Source: Mycolicibacterium sp. BiH015
GTDB lineage: Bacteria > Actinomycetota > Actinomycetes > Mycobacteriales > Mycobacteriaceae
Reading direction: 5' to 3'
Assembly (NCBI RefSeq): GCF_027706845.1
Contig: NZ_JAQGCZ010000009.1
Coordinates: 1 to 64,000 of the forward strand
DNA length: 64,000 nt
Shown: positions 25,360-34,689 of the stretch, piece after piece
Numbering within the stretch: the first letter of the stretch is position 1
How the letters are laid out: each line of letters starts with the position of its first letter
Made by a program: the position numbers and the translations under genes
The notes under the pieces: model-generated
Told to the model about the DNA's origin: nothing
Database searches by the model: none
What the model saw: only the letters and a program-made list of their open reading frames with translations

Positions 25360-26413
25360 CATCTTCGGTTTTCTGCTCACGTTCGTCCTGCTCGGGGCCA
25401 ACGCGTTCTTCGTCGCCTCCGAGTTCGCGCTGATCTCGGCACGCCGTGACCGCCTCGAAGCGCTCGCCGAGCAAGGCAAATCCAGCGCGGTCACCGTCAT
25501 CCGGGCCGGCGAGAACCTGTCGCTGATGCTGGCGGGCTCCCAGCTGGGCATCACGGTCTGCTCGATCCTGCTCGGACGTGTCGCCGAACCGGCGGTGGCG
25601 CATCTCCTCGAAAAGCCCTTCGACCTCGTCGGGATCCCGGACGCGCTGCTGCACACGGTGTCGTTCCTGGTGGCGCTCACCATCGTCGTGACGTTGCACG
25701 TACTGCTCGGCGAGATGGTTCCCAAGAACATCGCCATCGCGGGGCCGGAATCGACCGCGATGCTGCTGATCCCCGTCTACCTCGTCTATATCCGGATCGC
25801 GCGCCCCTTCATCGCGTTCTACAACTGGTGCGCGAACGCCACCCTGCGGGCGTTCGGCGTTCAGCCCAAGGACGAACTCGATGTCACCGTGTCGACTGTC
25901 GAGCTGTCCGAGATGATCGCCGAATCGCTGTCGGAAGGCCTGCTCGACCCGGAAGAGCACACCCGGCTGACGCGGGCGCTGCAGATCCGCAACCGGGTCG
26001 TCGCCGACGTCGCGATGCCCCTGCGCCAGATCCGTGCCGTCCCGGCCGTCCACGAGGGCGCCGGACCGACCGTCTCCGCGCTGGAAGAAGCGTTGCGGGA
26101 GACGGGTTACTCGCGGTTCCCGGTCGCGGACAACAGCGGCACCTTCATCGGTTACCTGCACATCAAGGACGTGCTGCCGTTGGTCAACGGGGATTTCGGT
26201 AGCGACGCCGTGATCGAAACCTCCATGGTGCGGCCGCTGCCGCTGGTCCCGGCCTCGCTGCCGCTGCCCGACGCCCTGACCCGGCTACGCCGCACGAACA
26301 GTCACCTCGCCCTGGTGACCGACGCAGACGGCACCGCCACCGCGATGGTTGCGCTCGAAGACCTCGTCGAGGACCTCGTGGGCACCGTCCGTGACAGCAC
26401 GCACCGTGTCTGA
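25340..26413 (+). CDS. Second CNNM/CBS-domain membrane protein (Rv1841c-like)
   Basis: 357 residues, paralogue of the preceding gene. DUF21 domain with GANAFFVASEFALISARRDRL, VTLHVLLGEMVPKNIAIAG, then CBS pair (SRFPVADNSGTFIGYLHIKD; LALVTDADGTATAMVALEDLVEDLVGTV). It lacks the C-terminal CorC_HlyC domain that its partner has, so the two may form a heteromeric unit. GTG start at 25340 overlaps the previous gene by 20 bp; GTG at 25352 is an alternative. The stop lies inside the first copy of a 24-bp tandem repeat. Confidence 0.92.
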   Translation: MTNLVGDIFGFLLTFVLLGANAFFVASEFALISARRDRLEALAEQGKSSAVTVIRAGENLSLMLAGSQLGITVCSILLGRVAEPAVAHLLEKPFDLVGIPDALLHTVSFLVALTIVVTLHVLLGEMVPKNIAIAGPESTAMLLIPVYLVYIRIARPFIAFYNWCANATLRAFGVQPKDELDVTVSTVELSEMIAESLSEGLLDPEEHTRLTRALQIRNRVVADVAMPLRQIRAVPAVHEGAGPTVSALEEALRETGYSRFPVADNSGTFIGYLHIKDVLPLVNGDFGSDAVIETSMVRPLPLVPASLPLPDALTRLRRTNSHLALVTDADGTATAMVALEDLVEDLVGTVRDSTHRV

Positions 26414-26501
26414 TTCGCGGCTCGCCGCGGTGTCTGATTCGCGGCTCGCCGCGGTGTCTGATTCGCGGCTCGCCGCGGTGTCTGATTCGCGGCTCGCCGC
26501 G
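26406..26501. repeat. Four perfect tandem copies of a 24-bp unit
   Basis: Copies at 26406-26429, 26430-26453, 26454-26477 and 26478-26501 are identical; each holds TCTGATTCGCGGCTCGCCGC plus GTG/CG edges and an internal dyad CGCGG-CTCG-CCGCG. Copy 1 contains the stop of the upstream gene. In the frame of the downstream gene each unit reads VSDSRLAA and each begins with GTG, a potential start codon; 24 bp is a multiple of three, so copy-number change keeps frame. Confidence 0.95.
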
Positions 26502-27362
26502 GTGCCCAAGTCGCAGTGGCATGCTCTCGCCCAGGCCCACCGTCGGCGCGCCGACGAACTCCTGGCACCCCACGTCCAGCGCCGGCGAACAGGCGAACCC
26601 CACCCGGTCTTCGACTTCCTGTTCACCTATTACACCCTGCGGCCGCGCCAACTCCGCGTCTGGCACCCGGGGTGGGGCGTGAGGCTCGACGGGCCGGGCG
26701 CCGACGCCTACCTGCAGCGCGCGGGATACGTGCGCGCTGACGGCGGCGTCACCGTGGGTGCGGAGTATCTCGCCGCGCGGCTGGGCACTGTGATCTTCAT
26801 CGCCGACCTGCTCGACGCGACCGCGTCGAGGCCGGCCCGCTACAACTGCTTCGGACTGCACGAGTGGGCCATGGTCTACCGCGCTCCCGGCGTGCGCCAC
26901 ACTCAGGTCCCCCTACGCCTCGGACGCTTGGGCACCGACGCCGTCGTCGAGTCAATGCCGTTGCGCTGCAGCCACTTCGACGCCTACCGCTTCTTCACTG
27001 CCCCCGCCGCCGAGCGCAACTCGCAGACGCTGACCCGCCAGACGCAACGGAGCTTCGAACAACCCGGCTGCGTCCACGCCGGCATGGATCTCTACAAGTG
27101 GGCTTTCAAGCTGGGCCCGCTGATCGAATCGGGCTTGGTGCTGGACTGTCTCGAGCTTGCCGCCGACGCGCGCGTGCTCGACATGAGGGCCAGCCCGTAC
27201 GATCTCAGCGACTACGGATTCAGTCCCATAGCTGTCGAAACGCCCGGTGGGAGGCGTGAATACGCACACGCCCAGGAAGCGATCAGCCGGCGCGCCGCTC
27301 CGCTTCGAGCTCGGCTCCTGGAACGGTGCGCAACGCTGCGGGACGCCGCCACCGGCGAATAG
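26502..27362 (+). CDS. Conserved actinobacterial protein (commonly labelled 3-methyladenine DNA glycosylase), function unknown
   Basis: 286 residues from the GTG at 26502 (VPKSQWHALAQAHRRRADEL). Family landmarks are HPVFDFLFTYYTLRPRQLRVWHPGWG, CFGLHEWAMVYR and the C-terminal SPYDLSDYGFSPIAVETP. Databases often carry a glycosylase label for this family, but I see no helix-hairpin-helix or AlkA/Tag motif that supports it. The frame remains open upstream through four VSDSRLAA repeats to a GTG at 26406, so the real N-terminus may include some or all of them. Sits between the CBS-domain pair and glcB. Confidence 0.7.
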   Translation: MPKSQWHALAQAHRRRADELLAPHVQRRRTGEPHPVFDFLFTYYTLRPRQLRVWHPGWGVRLDGPGADAYLQRAGYVRADGGVTVGAEYLAARLGTVIFIADLLDATASRPARYNCFGLHEWAMVYRAPGVRHTQVPLRLGRLGTDAVVESMPLRCSHFDAYRFFTAPAAERNSQTLTRQTQRSFEQPGCVHAGMDLYKWAFKLGPLIESGLVLDCLELAADARVLDMRASPYDLSDYGFSPIAVETPGGRREYAHAQEAISRRAAPLRARLLERCATLRDAATGE

Positions 27363-27452
27363 CAGCTGTTACCGGTGGGTAAGCTGAACCGTTGACAAGC
27401 AAGATCACGGCAACAGCATGGCGCGGGCGCGCGTGCAAGCGAGGGAGGAATC

Positions 27453-29633
27453 ATGACTGATCGCGTGACGGTGGGTAACCTGCGCGTCGCCCCCGTGCTG
27501 TACGACTTCATCAACAACGAGGCGCTGCCCGGCACCGACATCGACCCCGACACTTTCTGGTCCGGCGTCGACAAGGTCGTCGCCGACCTGACCCCGAAGA
27601 ACCAGGATCTGCTCCGCCGCCGCGACGACCTGCAGGCCCAGATCGACAAGTGGCATCGGGCCCGGGTGATCGGCGGGTTCGAACCGGCCGACTACAAGCA
27701 GTTCCTGGAAGACATCGGCTACCTCGAGCCCGAGCCCGGCGACTTCAGCGTCACCACCGCAGGCGTCGACGACGAGATCACCAGCACCGCCGGACCGCAG
27801 CTGGTCGTGCCCATCCTCAACGCGCGGTTCGCACTCAACGCCGCCAACGCCCGCTGGGGTTCGCTCTACGACGCGCTCTACGGCACCGACGTCATCTCCG
27901 ACGAAGGCGGCGCCGAGGCAGGAACCTCGTACAACAAAGTGCGCGGTGACAAAGTCATCGCCTACGCCCGCGACTTCCTCGACGGTGCGGTCCCGCTGGC
28001 CGACGGTTCGTGGGCCGACATCGACGGGGTGAAAGTCGAAGACGGTGCGCTGGCGCCCGCTCTGGCCGACCCCGCGCAGTTCGTCGGATACCTCGGTGAG
28101 CCCGACGCACCGACAGCGGTGCTGCTGGCCAACAACGGCCTGCACATCGAGATCCTGATCGACGCCGACTCCCCTATCGGTTCGACCGACAAGGCCGGCA
28201 TCAAGGACGTCGTGCTCGAATCGGCGATCACCACGATCATGGACTTCGAGGACTCGGTCGCCGCTGTCGACGCCGACGACAAGGTGCTCGGTTACCGCAA
28301 CTGGCTGGGCCTCAACCGCGGCGATCTGTCCGAAGAGGTCAGCAAGGGCGGCAAGACGTTCACCCGGGTGCTCTCTGAGGACCGCACCTACACCGGGCCG
28401 GACGGCGACACCGAGGTGACGTTGCCGGGACGCAGTCTGCTGTTCGTCCGCAATGTCGGACACCTGATGACCAACGACGCGATCGTGGATGCCGACGGGA
28501 ACGAGGTGCCCGAGGGCATCCAGGACGCACTGTTCACCAGCCTGATCGGGATCCACGGCCTCAAGTCCGACGGCGACGGTGACACCAAGAACGGTCCGCT
28601 GGTCAACAGCCGAACCGGCTCGATCTACATCGTGAAGCCCAAGATGCACGGCCCCGACGAGGTCGCTTTCACCTGCGAGCTGTTCAGCCGGGTCGAGGAC
28701 GTGCTCGGCCTGCCGCAGAACACGATCAAGGTCGGCATCATGGACGAGGAGCGGCGCACCACGCTCAACCTCAAGGCCTGCATCAAGGCCGCCGCCGACC
28801 GCGTCGTCTTCATCAACACCGGCTTCCTCGACCGCACCGGCGACGAGATCCACACCTCGATCGAAGCCGGCCCGATGATCCGCAAGGGTGCGATGAAGTC
28901 CACCGACTGGATCACCGCCTACGAGAATCAGAACGTCGACATCGGTCTGGAGACCGGTTTGTCCGGCAAGGCGCAGATCGGCAAGGGCATGTGGGCGATG
29001 ACCGACCTCATGGCCGACATGGTCGAGCAGAAGATCGGACAACCCAAGGCGGGCGCCACAACGGCGTGGGTGCCGTCGCCGACGGCCGCGACGCTGCACG
29101 CGATGCACTACCACCAGGTGGATGTCTTCGCGGTGCAGAAGGAACTGGCCGGCAAGCGCCGCTCCTCGGTGGACGACCTGCTGCGCATCCCGCTGGCCAA
29201 GGAGCTGGCGTGGGCGCCGGAAGAGATCCGCGAGGAGGTCGACAACAACTGCCAGTCGATCCTCGGATACGTGGTGCGTTGGATCGATGCGGGCGTGGGC
29301 TGTTCGAAGGTGCCCGACATCCACAACGTCGCTCTGATGGAAGACCGGGCGACGCTGCGCATCTCCAGTCAGCTGCTCGCCAACTGGCTGCGTCACGGCG
29401 TGATCACCGAAGAGGACGTGAAGGCCAGCCTGCGCCGGATGGCCGCAGTGGTCGACGAGCAGAACGCCAAGGACCCCGACTTCAGGCCGATGGCAACCGA
29501 CCCCGAAGGCAGCATCGCCTTCCAGGCGGCCCAGGAATTGATCCTCGACGGCGGTGCACAGCCCAACGGCTACACCGAGCCGATCCTGCACCGCCGGCGC
29601 CGGGAGTTCAAAGCGGCTAGTACCGTTGGCTGA
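27453..29633 (+). CDS. glcB: Malate synthase G
   Basis: 726 residues, close to the 741 of M. tuberculosis GlcB. Condenses glyoxylate with acetyl-CoA to malate, the second step of the glyoxylate shunt used during growth on fatty acids or alkanes. Seen: the start MTDRVTVGNLRVAPVLYDFI, the glyoxylate/Mg site region ESAITTIMDFEDSVAAVDAD, GIMDEERRTTLNLKACIK, and QPNGYTEPILHRRRREFK at the end. ATG at 27453 follows GAGGGAGGAATC. Same context as Rv1837c, followed by the Rv1836c-like gene. Confidence 0.98.
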   Translation: MTDRVTVGNLRVAPVLYDFINNEALPGTDIDPDTFWSGVDKVVADLTPKNQDLLRRRDDLQAQIDKWHRARVIGGFEPADYKQFLEDIGYLEPEPGDFSVTTAGVDDEITSTAGPQLVVPILNARFALNAANARWGSLYDALYGTDVISDEGGAEAGTSYNKVRGDKVIAYARDFLDGAVPLADGSWADIDGVKVEDGALAPALADPAQFVGYLGEPDAPTAVLLANNGLHIEILIDADSPIGSTDKAGIKDVVLESAITTIMDFEDSVAAVDADDKVLGYRNWLGLNRGDLSEEVSKGGKTFTRVLSEDRTYTGPDGDTEVTLPGRSLLFVRNVGHLMTNDAIVDADGNEVPEGIQDALFTSLIGIHGLKSDGDGDTKNGPLVNSRTGSIYIVKPKMHGPDEVAFTCELFSRVEDVLGLPQNTIKVGIMDEERRTTLNLKACIKAAADRVVFINTGFLDRTGDEIHTSIEAGPMIRKGAMKSTDWITAYENQNVDIGLETGLSGKAQIGKGMWAMTDLMADMVEQKIGQPKAGATTAWVPSPTAATLHAMHYHQVDVFAVQKELAGKRRSSVDDLLRIPLAKELAWAPEEIREEVDNNCQSILGYVVRWIDAGVGCSKVPDIHNVALMEDRATLRISSQLLANWLRHGVITEEDVKASLRRMAAVVDEQNAKDPDFRPMATDPEGSIAFQAAQELILDGGAQPNGYTEPILHRRRREFKAASTVG

Positions 29634-29679
29634 CGCACCAACAGCACTGACCGGTCAATCAAGCGAGGCTTAGAACGGC

Positions 29680-31623
29680 ATGGGCAGACATAGCCTCCCG
29701 GATCCCGACGAGTCCAGCGAACGCAGGCCCGACGAACCGCAGACCGAACGAATCGGGTTCAGCACGGATTCGGGCGATCAATTCGACTCGCCGACAAGCG
29801 ATTTCGGCGATGACGAAAGCACGACGAGATTCTCCGTCGGCGGTCCAGGTCCGCGCACCGGCCCGCAGCGCAGCTGGGACAACGGAGAGTGGACGGGCAC
29901 CCACCGGGCGGTGACGCCGGGACGCCGTGGTGTGAGCGTGAGCATCGTCGTCGCGCTGGTGGCCGTCGTCGTCGTGGTCGCCGTCGTCATCCTGTGGCGG
30001 TTCATCGGCGACTCGTTGTCCAACCGGTCCGACGCCGCGGCCGCACGGTGTGTCGACGGGGAACTCGCCGTCGCCATCGTCGCCGATCCGGCCATCGCCG
30101 AGCCCATTTCGGCGCTCGCCGACCAGTACAACCAGACCGCGGATCCCGTCGGCGACCGCTGCGTGAAGGTCGGTGTGAAGCCGGCCGATTCCGACCAAGT
30201 GGTCAACGGCTTGAAAGACGCCTGGCCCAGCGATCTCGGCGAACGACCCGCGCTGTGGATCCCGGCCAGTTCGGTGTCGGAAGCCCGCCTCGAAGCCGCC
30301 AAGGGTCCTGAATCCGTCAGCGACAGCCGATCCCTGGTCAGCTCCCCTGTGGTGCTCGCCGTGGCGCCCCAGCTCAAAGATGTTCTCGGCGAGCAGAATT
30401 GGGGTACTTTACCCGAGCTGCAGACGGATCAGGCATCTCTGGACAACCTCGGACTGCAGGGCTGGGGCGGGCTTCGGCTGGCGCTGCCGCTCGGCGGTGA
30501 CAGCGACGCGTCCTACCTGGCCGCCGAAGCCGTCGCATCGGCCTCGGCGCCGCAGGGACAACCGGCGAACGCGGGACTGGGCGCGGTGAGCACGCTGATG
30601 GCCGGGGTACCGGAACTACCCGACGCCGATGCGAACACCGCCATCGACGCGCTCGTCGACGCCTCCAACCCCGCCGAAGCGCCGGTGCACGCCGTCGTCA
30701 CCACCGAGCAGCGGGTGTTCCAGCGCGCCGCGTCGTCGCCCGACGTGAACGGCAAACTGGCTGCATGGATGCCACCCGGACCGACCGCGATGGCAGATTT
30801 CCCGACCGTGCTGCTGTCCGGTGACTGGCTGTCACAGGAGCAGGTCACGGCGGCGAGCGAGTTCGCACGCTTCCTGCGCAAACCCGAGCACCTCGGCGAG
30901 CTTGCGAAAGCGGGTTTCCGGGTCGAGGGCACCGAACCGCCCGCCAACGACGTGGTCGACTTCGCTCCGGTGTCCGCCCCCCTCACTGTCGGCGACAATC
31001 AGGTCCGGACCACCATCGCAGAAACTCTGACCGCACCGGCCGAGAGCCCGACGGTGACCGTCATGCTCGACCAGTCGATGCCGGCAGACGAGGGTGGCGC
31101 CACCCGGCTGGCCAACGTCACCGATGCGCTCAAGGCGCGCATCCAGGTACTTCCTCCTGATGCCGGGGTGGGGCTCTGGACGTTCGACGGCGTCGCGGGA
31201 CGCTCAGAGGTCGCGGGCGGCCCGCTGTCCGAACCGGTCAACGGCGCACCCCGCAAGGATGCGCTGATCGCCGAACTCGACAACCAGACGGCGTCGAACG
31301 GTGGTGCGGTGTCCTTCACCACACTGCGGCTGGTCTACGGCGACGCCACATCGAAATTCCGTGAGGGACAGAAGAACTCGGTGCTGGTGATCACCGCGGG
31401 ACCGCACACCGACCAGTCTTTGGGCGCCGCGGGTCTTCAGGACTACATCAGGGGCGCGTTCAAAGCCGATCGGCCGGTGGCCGTCAACATCATCGACTTC
31501 GGTGACGATCCCGACCGTGCCACGTGGGAGTCCGTCGCGCAGATCACCGGCGGCAATTACCAGAACCTCGGAAGTTCGGCCTCACCGGAACTCGCCGCGG
31601 CGATCGCGAAGATGTTGTCCTGA
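29680..31623 (+). CDS. Membrane-anchored substrate-binding-like/VWA protein (Rv1836c-like)
   Basis: 647 residues, function unknown. A hydrophilic cytoplasmic N-terminus of about 85 residues, one transmembrane segment (about 86-108, IVVALVAVVVVVAVVILW), then an extracytoplasmic domain resembling a solute-binding protein (CVDGELAVAIVADPAIAEPI onward), and a C-terminal von Willebrand A-like domain (VTVMLDQSMPADEGG ... NSVLVITAGPHTDQS) whose DxSxS metal site is degenerate (DQSMP). Follows glcB by 46 bp, matching Rv1837c-Rv1836c. Likely a cell-envelope adaptor or binding protein. Confidence 0.85.
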   Translation: MGRHSLPDPDESSERRPDEPQTERIGFSTDSGDQFDSPTSDFGDDESTTRFSVGGPGPRTGPQRSWDNGEWTGTHRAVTPGRRGVSVSIVVALVAVVVVVAVVILWRFIGDSLSNRSDAAAARCVDGELAVAIVADPAIAEPISALADQYNQTADPVGDRCVKVGVKPADSDQVVNGLKDAWPSDLGERPALWIPASSVSEARLEAAKGPESVSDSRSLVSSPVVLAVAPQLKDVLGEQNWGTLPELQTDQASLDNLGLQGWGGLRLALPLGGDSDASYLAAEAVASASAPQGQPANAGLGAVSTLMAGVPELPDADANTAIDALVDASNPAEAPVHAVVTTEQRVFQRAASSPDVNGKLAAWMPPGPTAMADFPTVLLSGDWLSQEQVTAASEFARFLRKPEHLGELAKAGFRVEGTEPPANDVVDFAPVSAPLTVGDNQVRTTIAETLTAPAESPTVTVMLDQSMPADEGGATRLANVTDALKARIQVLPPDAGVGLWTFDGVAGRSEVAGGPLSEPVNGAPRKDALIAELDNQTASNGGAVSFTTLRLVYGDATSKFREGQKNSVLVITAGPHTDQSLGAAGLQDYIRGAFKADRPVAVNIIDFGDDPDRATWESVAQITGGNYQNLGSSASPELAAAIAKMLS

Positions 31624-31677
31624 GAAAGTACGCTTCACCAGCGACAACAGTTCCTCGGCCGACGTATATTGACGATC

Positions 31678-33255
31678 ATGACCGGGGGGTATTGGCGGAA
31701 GAACGGCTTCAAGCGGGGCGTCCGGGTGCTGCTGACCACGCATGGCTCGTGGTTCTGGCTTCTCCTGCGGCGCGTACCGAAGCTGAACTCGCGGGTCAAC
31801 CGGCTTCTGATCAACTCGTCGATCTACACCATGCAAACCCGTCCGCCCGCGTTGAGCACGAAATCCCCGTACACGAGCTGGGATTCCCTCAACGATCGCA
31901 CGTTCAGCGCGCGGCACCTCAGGGGCGACGACGACTTCGCTCCCGACACCAAGCCCGACATGGCCTGCGTCAAGGCGCTGTTCGGGAGGCCGGCGGGCGC
32001 GCGGACGCTGTCCGACAGGTCGACACTGCTGTTTCCGTTCTTCGCCCAGTGGTTCGTGGACGGATTCCTGCGGACCGACCCCGGAGACCCGCGCAAGAAC
32101 ACCTCCACCCACGACATCGACCTCAGCCAGCTCTACGGGCAGAAGGACGTCGAGACGCAGGCGCTGCGAGCGGAATTCGGTCTGCTCAAGACGTCGATCG
32201 ACGCTGACGGCCGCGAGTTCCCGCCGCTGTACTACGACGACGACGGCAATGTCAAAGAATGCTTCCGAGATCTGCCGATGGTTCTGGAAAGTGTGGACGA
32301 CTCCAAGGCGAGGACCACGACGTCGCTCCCCGACGCCACCAGACGTCGCCTCTTCGCGCTCGGGCTCCCGCGCGGCAACATGCATTACGGCCTCGCGATG
32401 ATGAGCACCGTCTTCATCCGGGAGCACAACCGCATCGCCAGGGAGATCCGCAAGCACAACAAATGGGAGAGCAATCGCATCTTCGAGACGACGCGCAACA
32501 CGATGATCGCGCTACTGATCAAAGTCGTGATCGAGGACTACATCAACCACATCACCCCCATCAAGTTCCCGCTGTACATGGAACCGGGCATCGGTGCGAG
32601 CGAGCGCTGGTCCCGGCAGAACTGGATGTCGGTCGAGTTCAACCTGCTCTACCGCTGGCACAGCCTGGTGCCGTCGGTCGTCACGGTCGGCGGGGAAACC
32701 AGGCAGTTCGCCGGCCTGAGATGGGACACCAGCCCGCTGACCACTCACGGTGTGGCCTGCCTTTTCGACGAGGCCTCCTCACAGCCGTGCGGCACCATCG
32801 ATCTGCTCAACACCGACCCGTCGATGCTCGATATCGAGCAGACGTCGATGTACGTGGCTCGGCGCACCCAGCTCGCGTCGTTCAATGCTTATCGCGAACG
32901 ATGCGGGCTGCCGCGGCTGCGCACCATCGACGACCTGACGTCGAAGCGACCCGTCCGTGACGCCCTCAAGGCCTGCTACGGCCACATCGACAACGTCGAG
33001 TTCTTCCCGGGACTCTTCGCGGAGGACGTCCGCGAAGGCAGCACGCTACCGCCGTTGATGACGACGATGGTGGCCGTGGATGCGTTCTCTCAGGCCCTCA
33101 CCAATCCACTCCTGGCCACAGGCATCTACGGACCGGCCACGTTCTCGCCCCAAGGCATGAAAGCGATCGACGAGACGACATCTCTGGAGGACATCGTGCG
33201 GCGCAACACGACCGGCGAATCGATTGTTCCCCGGGTCAGCCTGGCGTCCCGCTGA
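31678..33255 (+). CDS. Cyclooxygenase/alpha-dioxygenase-like haem peroxidase-family protein
   Basis: 525-residue member of the animal haem peroxidase superfamily. The proximal region EFNLLYRWHSLVPS aligns with the cyclooxygenase EFNxLYHWHPLxP segment, giving radical-type Tyr325 and haem ligand His328. The distal region FFAQWFVDGF aligns with cyclooxygenase FFAQHFTHQF: Gln124 is kept but the distal histidine is Asp128. Other conserved pieces: HDIDLSQLYG, FIREHNRIAREI, and the C-terminal TGIYGPATFSPQG. It probably oxygenates fatty acids or related lipids rather than acting as an ordinary peroxidase. ATG at 31678 chosen over TTG at 31669; no clear ribosome site. Upstream of alkB on the same strand. 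Confidence 0.88.
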   Translation: MTGGYWRKNGFKRGVRVLLTTHGSWFWLLLRRVPKLNSRVNRLLINSSIYTMQTRPPALSTKSPYTSWDSLNDRTFSARHLRGDDDFAPDTKPDMACVKALFGRPAGARTLSDRSTLLFPFFAQWFVDGFLRTDPGDPRKNTSTHDIDLSQLYGQKDVETQALRAEFGLLKTSIDADGREFPPLYYDDDGNVKECFRDLPMVLESVDDSKARTTTSLPDATRRRLFALGLPRGNMHYGLAMMSTVFIREHNRIAREIRKHNKWESNRIFETTRNTMIALLIKVVIEDYINHITPIKFPLYMEPGIGASERWSRQNWMSVEFNLLYRWHSLVPSVVTVGGETRQFAGLRWDTSPLTTHGVACLFDEASSQPCGTIDLLNTDPSMLDIEQTSMYVARRTQLASFNAYRERCGLPRLRTIDDLTSKRPVRDALKACYGHIDNVEFFPGLFAEDVREGSTLPPLMTTMVAVDAFSQALTNPLLATGIYGPATFSPQGMKAIDETTSLEDIVRRNTTGESIVPRVSLASR

Positions 33256-33438
33256 TACGGAATCCGCACTTTGCTGCAGACCTGGCAACCGAAAGCCCGT
33301 CTGAGGACACCCTAATCGCGTCTGAGCAGCCGCCCAGCAATGTGTCGGACAATCTTGAGCCGGCTCCTAGCATTGGCCGAAAGTTCGCTCACACGATTGC
33401 GCGTGCCGTGCCTCAATGGTATGACGGCGTTACCATAA

Positions 33439-33452
33439 AGTCGTTTACGACT
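33439..33452. promoter_or_regulatory. Inverted repeat upstream of alkB
   Basis: AGTCG and CGACT arms around TTTA, 47 bp before the alkB ATG, beside a TACCAT -10 candidate (33431-33436). A short dyad that could be an operator for a TetR-type regulator; none is encoded nearby. Confidence 0.3.
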
Positions 33453-33498
33453 GCGATGATCGGGGGATCGTGGGGCCGAGAGGGGGAGACGTCGATTG

Positions 33499-34689
33499 AT
33501 GCCGACTCTGCAGCGTGCCTTGAGGGGTGGCGGCCAGTCACCTGAGGCTGCTCAGCCCTGGCGAGACAGAAAGCGCTACGTCTGGCTGCTCGGCCTGGTC
33601 GTGCCGACGCTGGTGCCCATGTCCGCCCTTTCTGCGGGGCTCACCGGCTGGAGCGTGTTCTGGTGGTCGGGTCCGGTACTGATGTTCCTGGTGATTCCGA
33701 CGCTGGACTACCTCGTCGGCCCTGATTCGGAGAATCCGCCCGACAGCGCACTCGCCTGGTTGGAGAACGATCGGTACTACCGCTGGACGACCTACATCTA
33801 CCTGCCAGCGCAGTATCTGTCGCTGGTGCTGGCCTGTTGGCTGTGGAGCGGTCGCAGCGGCATTGCGATGAGCGAACCCGACAAGCTCGGGCTCATGCTC
33901 ACCGTCGGCGGCATCGCCGGCGTCGCCATCAACACCGCGCACGAACTCGGACATCAGCGCGCCCAATCCGAGCGGTGGCTGAGCAAGGTCGCGCTCGCGC
34001 AGACCGGGTACGGACATTTCTACGTCGAACACAATCGCGGTCATCATTCCCGCGTCGCAACTCCCGAAGACCCGGCCAGTTCACGGCTCGGCGAGAGCCT
34101 CTACGCCTTCCAGTTCCGGTCGTTCTTCGGAAGCCTCCGGTCGGCCTGGCGAATCGAACGGCGGCGCCTGACCTGCCACCACAAACGGGTGTGGAGCCCG
34201 CACAACGACATCCTGAACTCCTGGTCGATGACCGCCGTGCTGTTCGCGGTGTTGCTGGCGGTGTTCGGCCTGGACGTTCTGCCGTGGCTCATCGGGCAGG
34301 CCGTCGTCGGCATCTGCCTTCTGGAGTCGATCAATTACCTTGAGCACTACGGACTTCGGCGACAGCGCCGAGCCGACGGCAATTACGAACAGGTGCGTGC
34401 CTCGCACAGCTGGAACAGCAACTCCGTCATCTCCAACGTGTTCCTCTTCCACCTGCAGCGGCATTCGGATCACCATGCGAACCCGCAGCGGCGCTATCAG
34501 GCGCTGTGCCACGCGGACGAGGCCCCGCAACTTCCGTCCGGGTACGCCACGATGGTGCTACTGGCACTGTTTCCACCGCTGTGGCGTCGCGTGATGGATC
34601 CGAGGGTGCTAGCCCACTACAACGGCGATGTGCGGTTGGCGGCGGTCAATCCACGCAGGGAGCGCAAGCTACTGAAGCGGTACGGCTGA
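33499..34689 (+). CDS. alkB: AlkB-type non-haem diiron alkane 1-monooxygenase
   Basis: 396-residue integral membrane hydroxylase of medium/long alkanes. All four histidine motifs are present: HELGH (148-152), EHNRGHH (177-183), NYLEHYGLRR (His283) and LQRHSDHH (His322, 325, 326). Hydrophobic segments near 30-70, 100-118, 125-145 and 235-285 form the membrane part. ATG at 33499 has AGGGGGAG 10 bp upstream; TTG at 33496 also possible. Rubredoxin genes, which usually follow alkB in actinobacteria, are absent. The 3' end overlaps the converging SDR gene by 21 bp. Confidence 0.95.
   Translation: MPTLQRALRGGGQSPEAAQPWRDRKRYVWLLGLVVPTLVPMSALSAGLTGWSVFWWSGPVLMFLVIPTLDYLVGPDSENPPDSALAWLENDRYYRWTTYIYLPAQYLSLVLACWLWSGRSGIAMSEPDKLGLMLTVGGIAGVAINTAHELGHQRAQSERWLSKVALAQTGYGHFYVEHNRGHHSRVATPEDPASSRLGESLYAFQFRSFFGSLRSAWRIERRRLTCHHKRVWSPHNDILNSWSMTAVLFAVLLAVFGLDVLPWLIGQAVVGICLLESINYLEHYGLRRQRRADGNYEQVRASHSWNSNSVISNVFLFHLQRHSDHHANPQRRYQALCHADEAPQLPSGYATMVLLALFPPLWRRVMDPRVLAHYNGDVRLAAVNPRRERKLLKRYG

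Noticed and set aside
26502..27362. 3-methyladenine DNA glycosylase function
   Set aside because: The family label exists but no glycosylase motif is visible; left as unknown function.
27405..29591. Long open minus-strand frame opposite glcB
   Set aside because: Mirror frame of malate synthase; no ribosome site and no recognisable domain.
31669..31677. TTG at 31669 as start of the haem protein
   Set aside because: An ATG three codons later is preferable and nothing in the ribosome-site region supports TTG.
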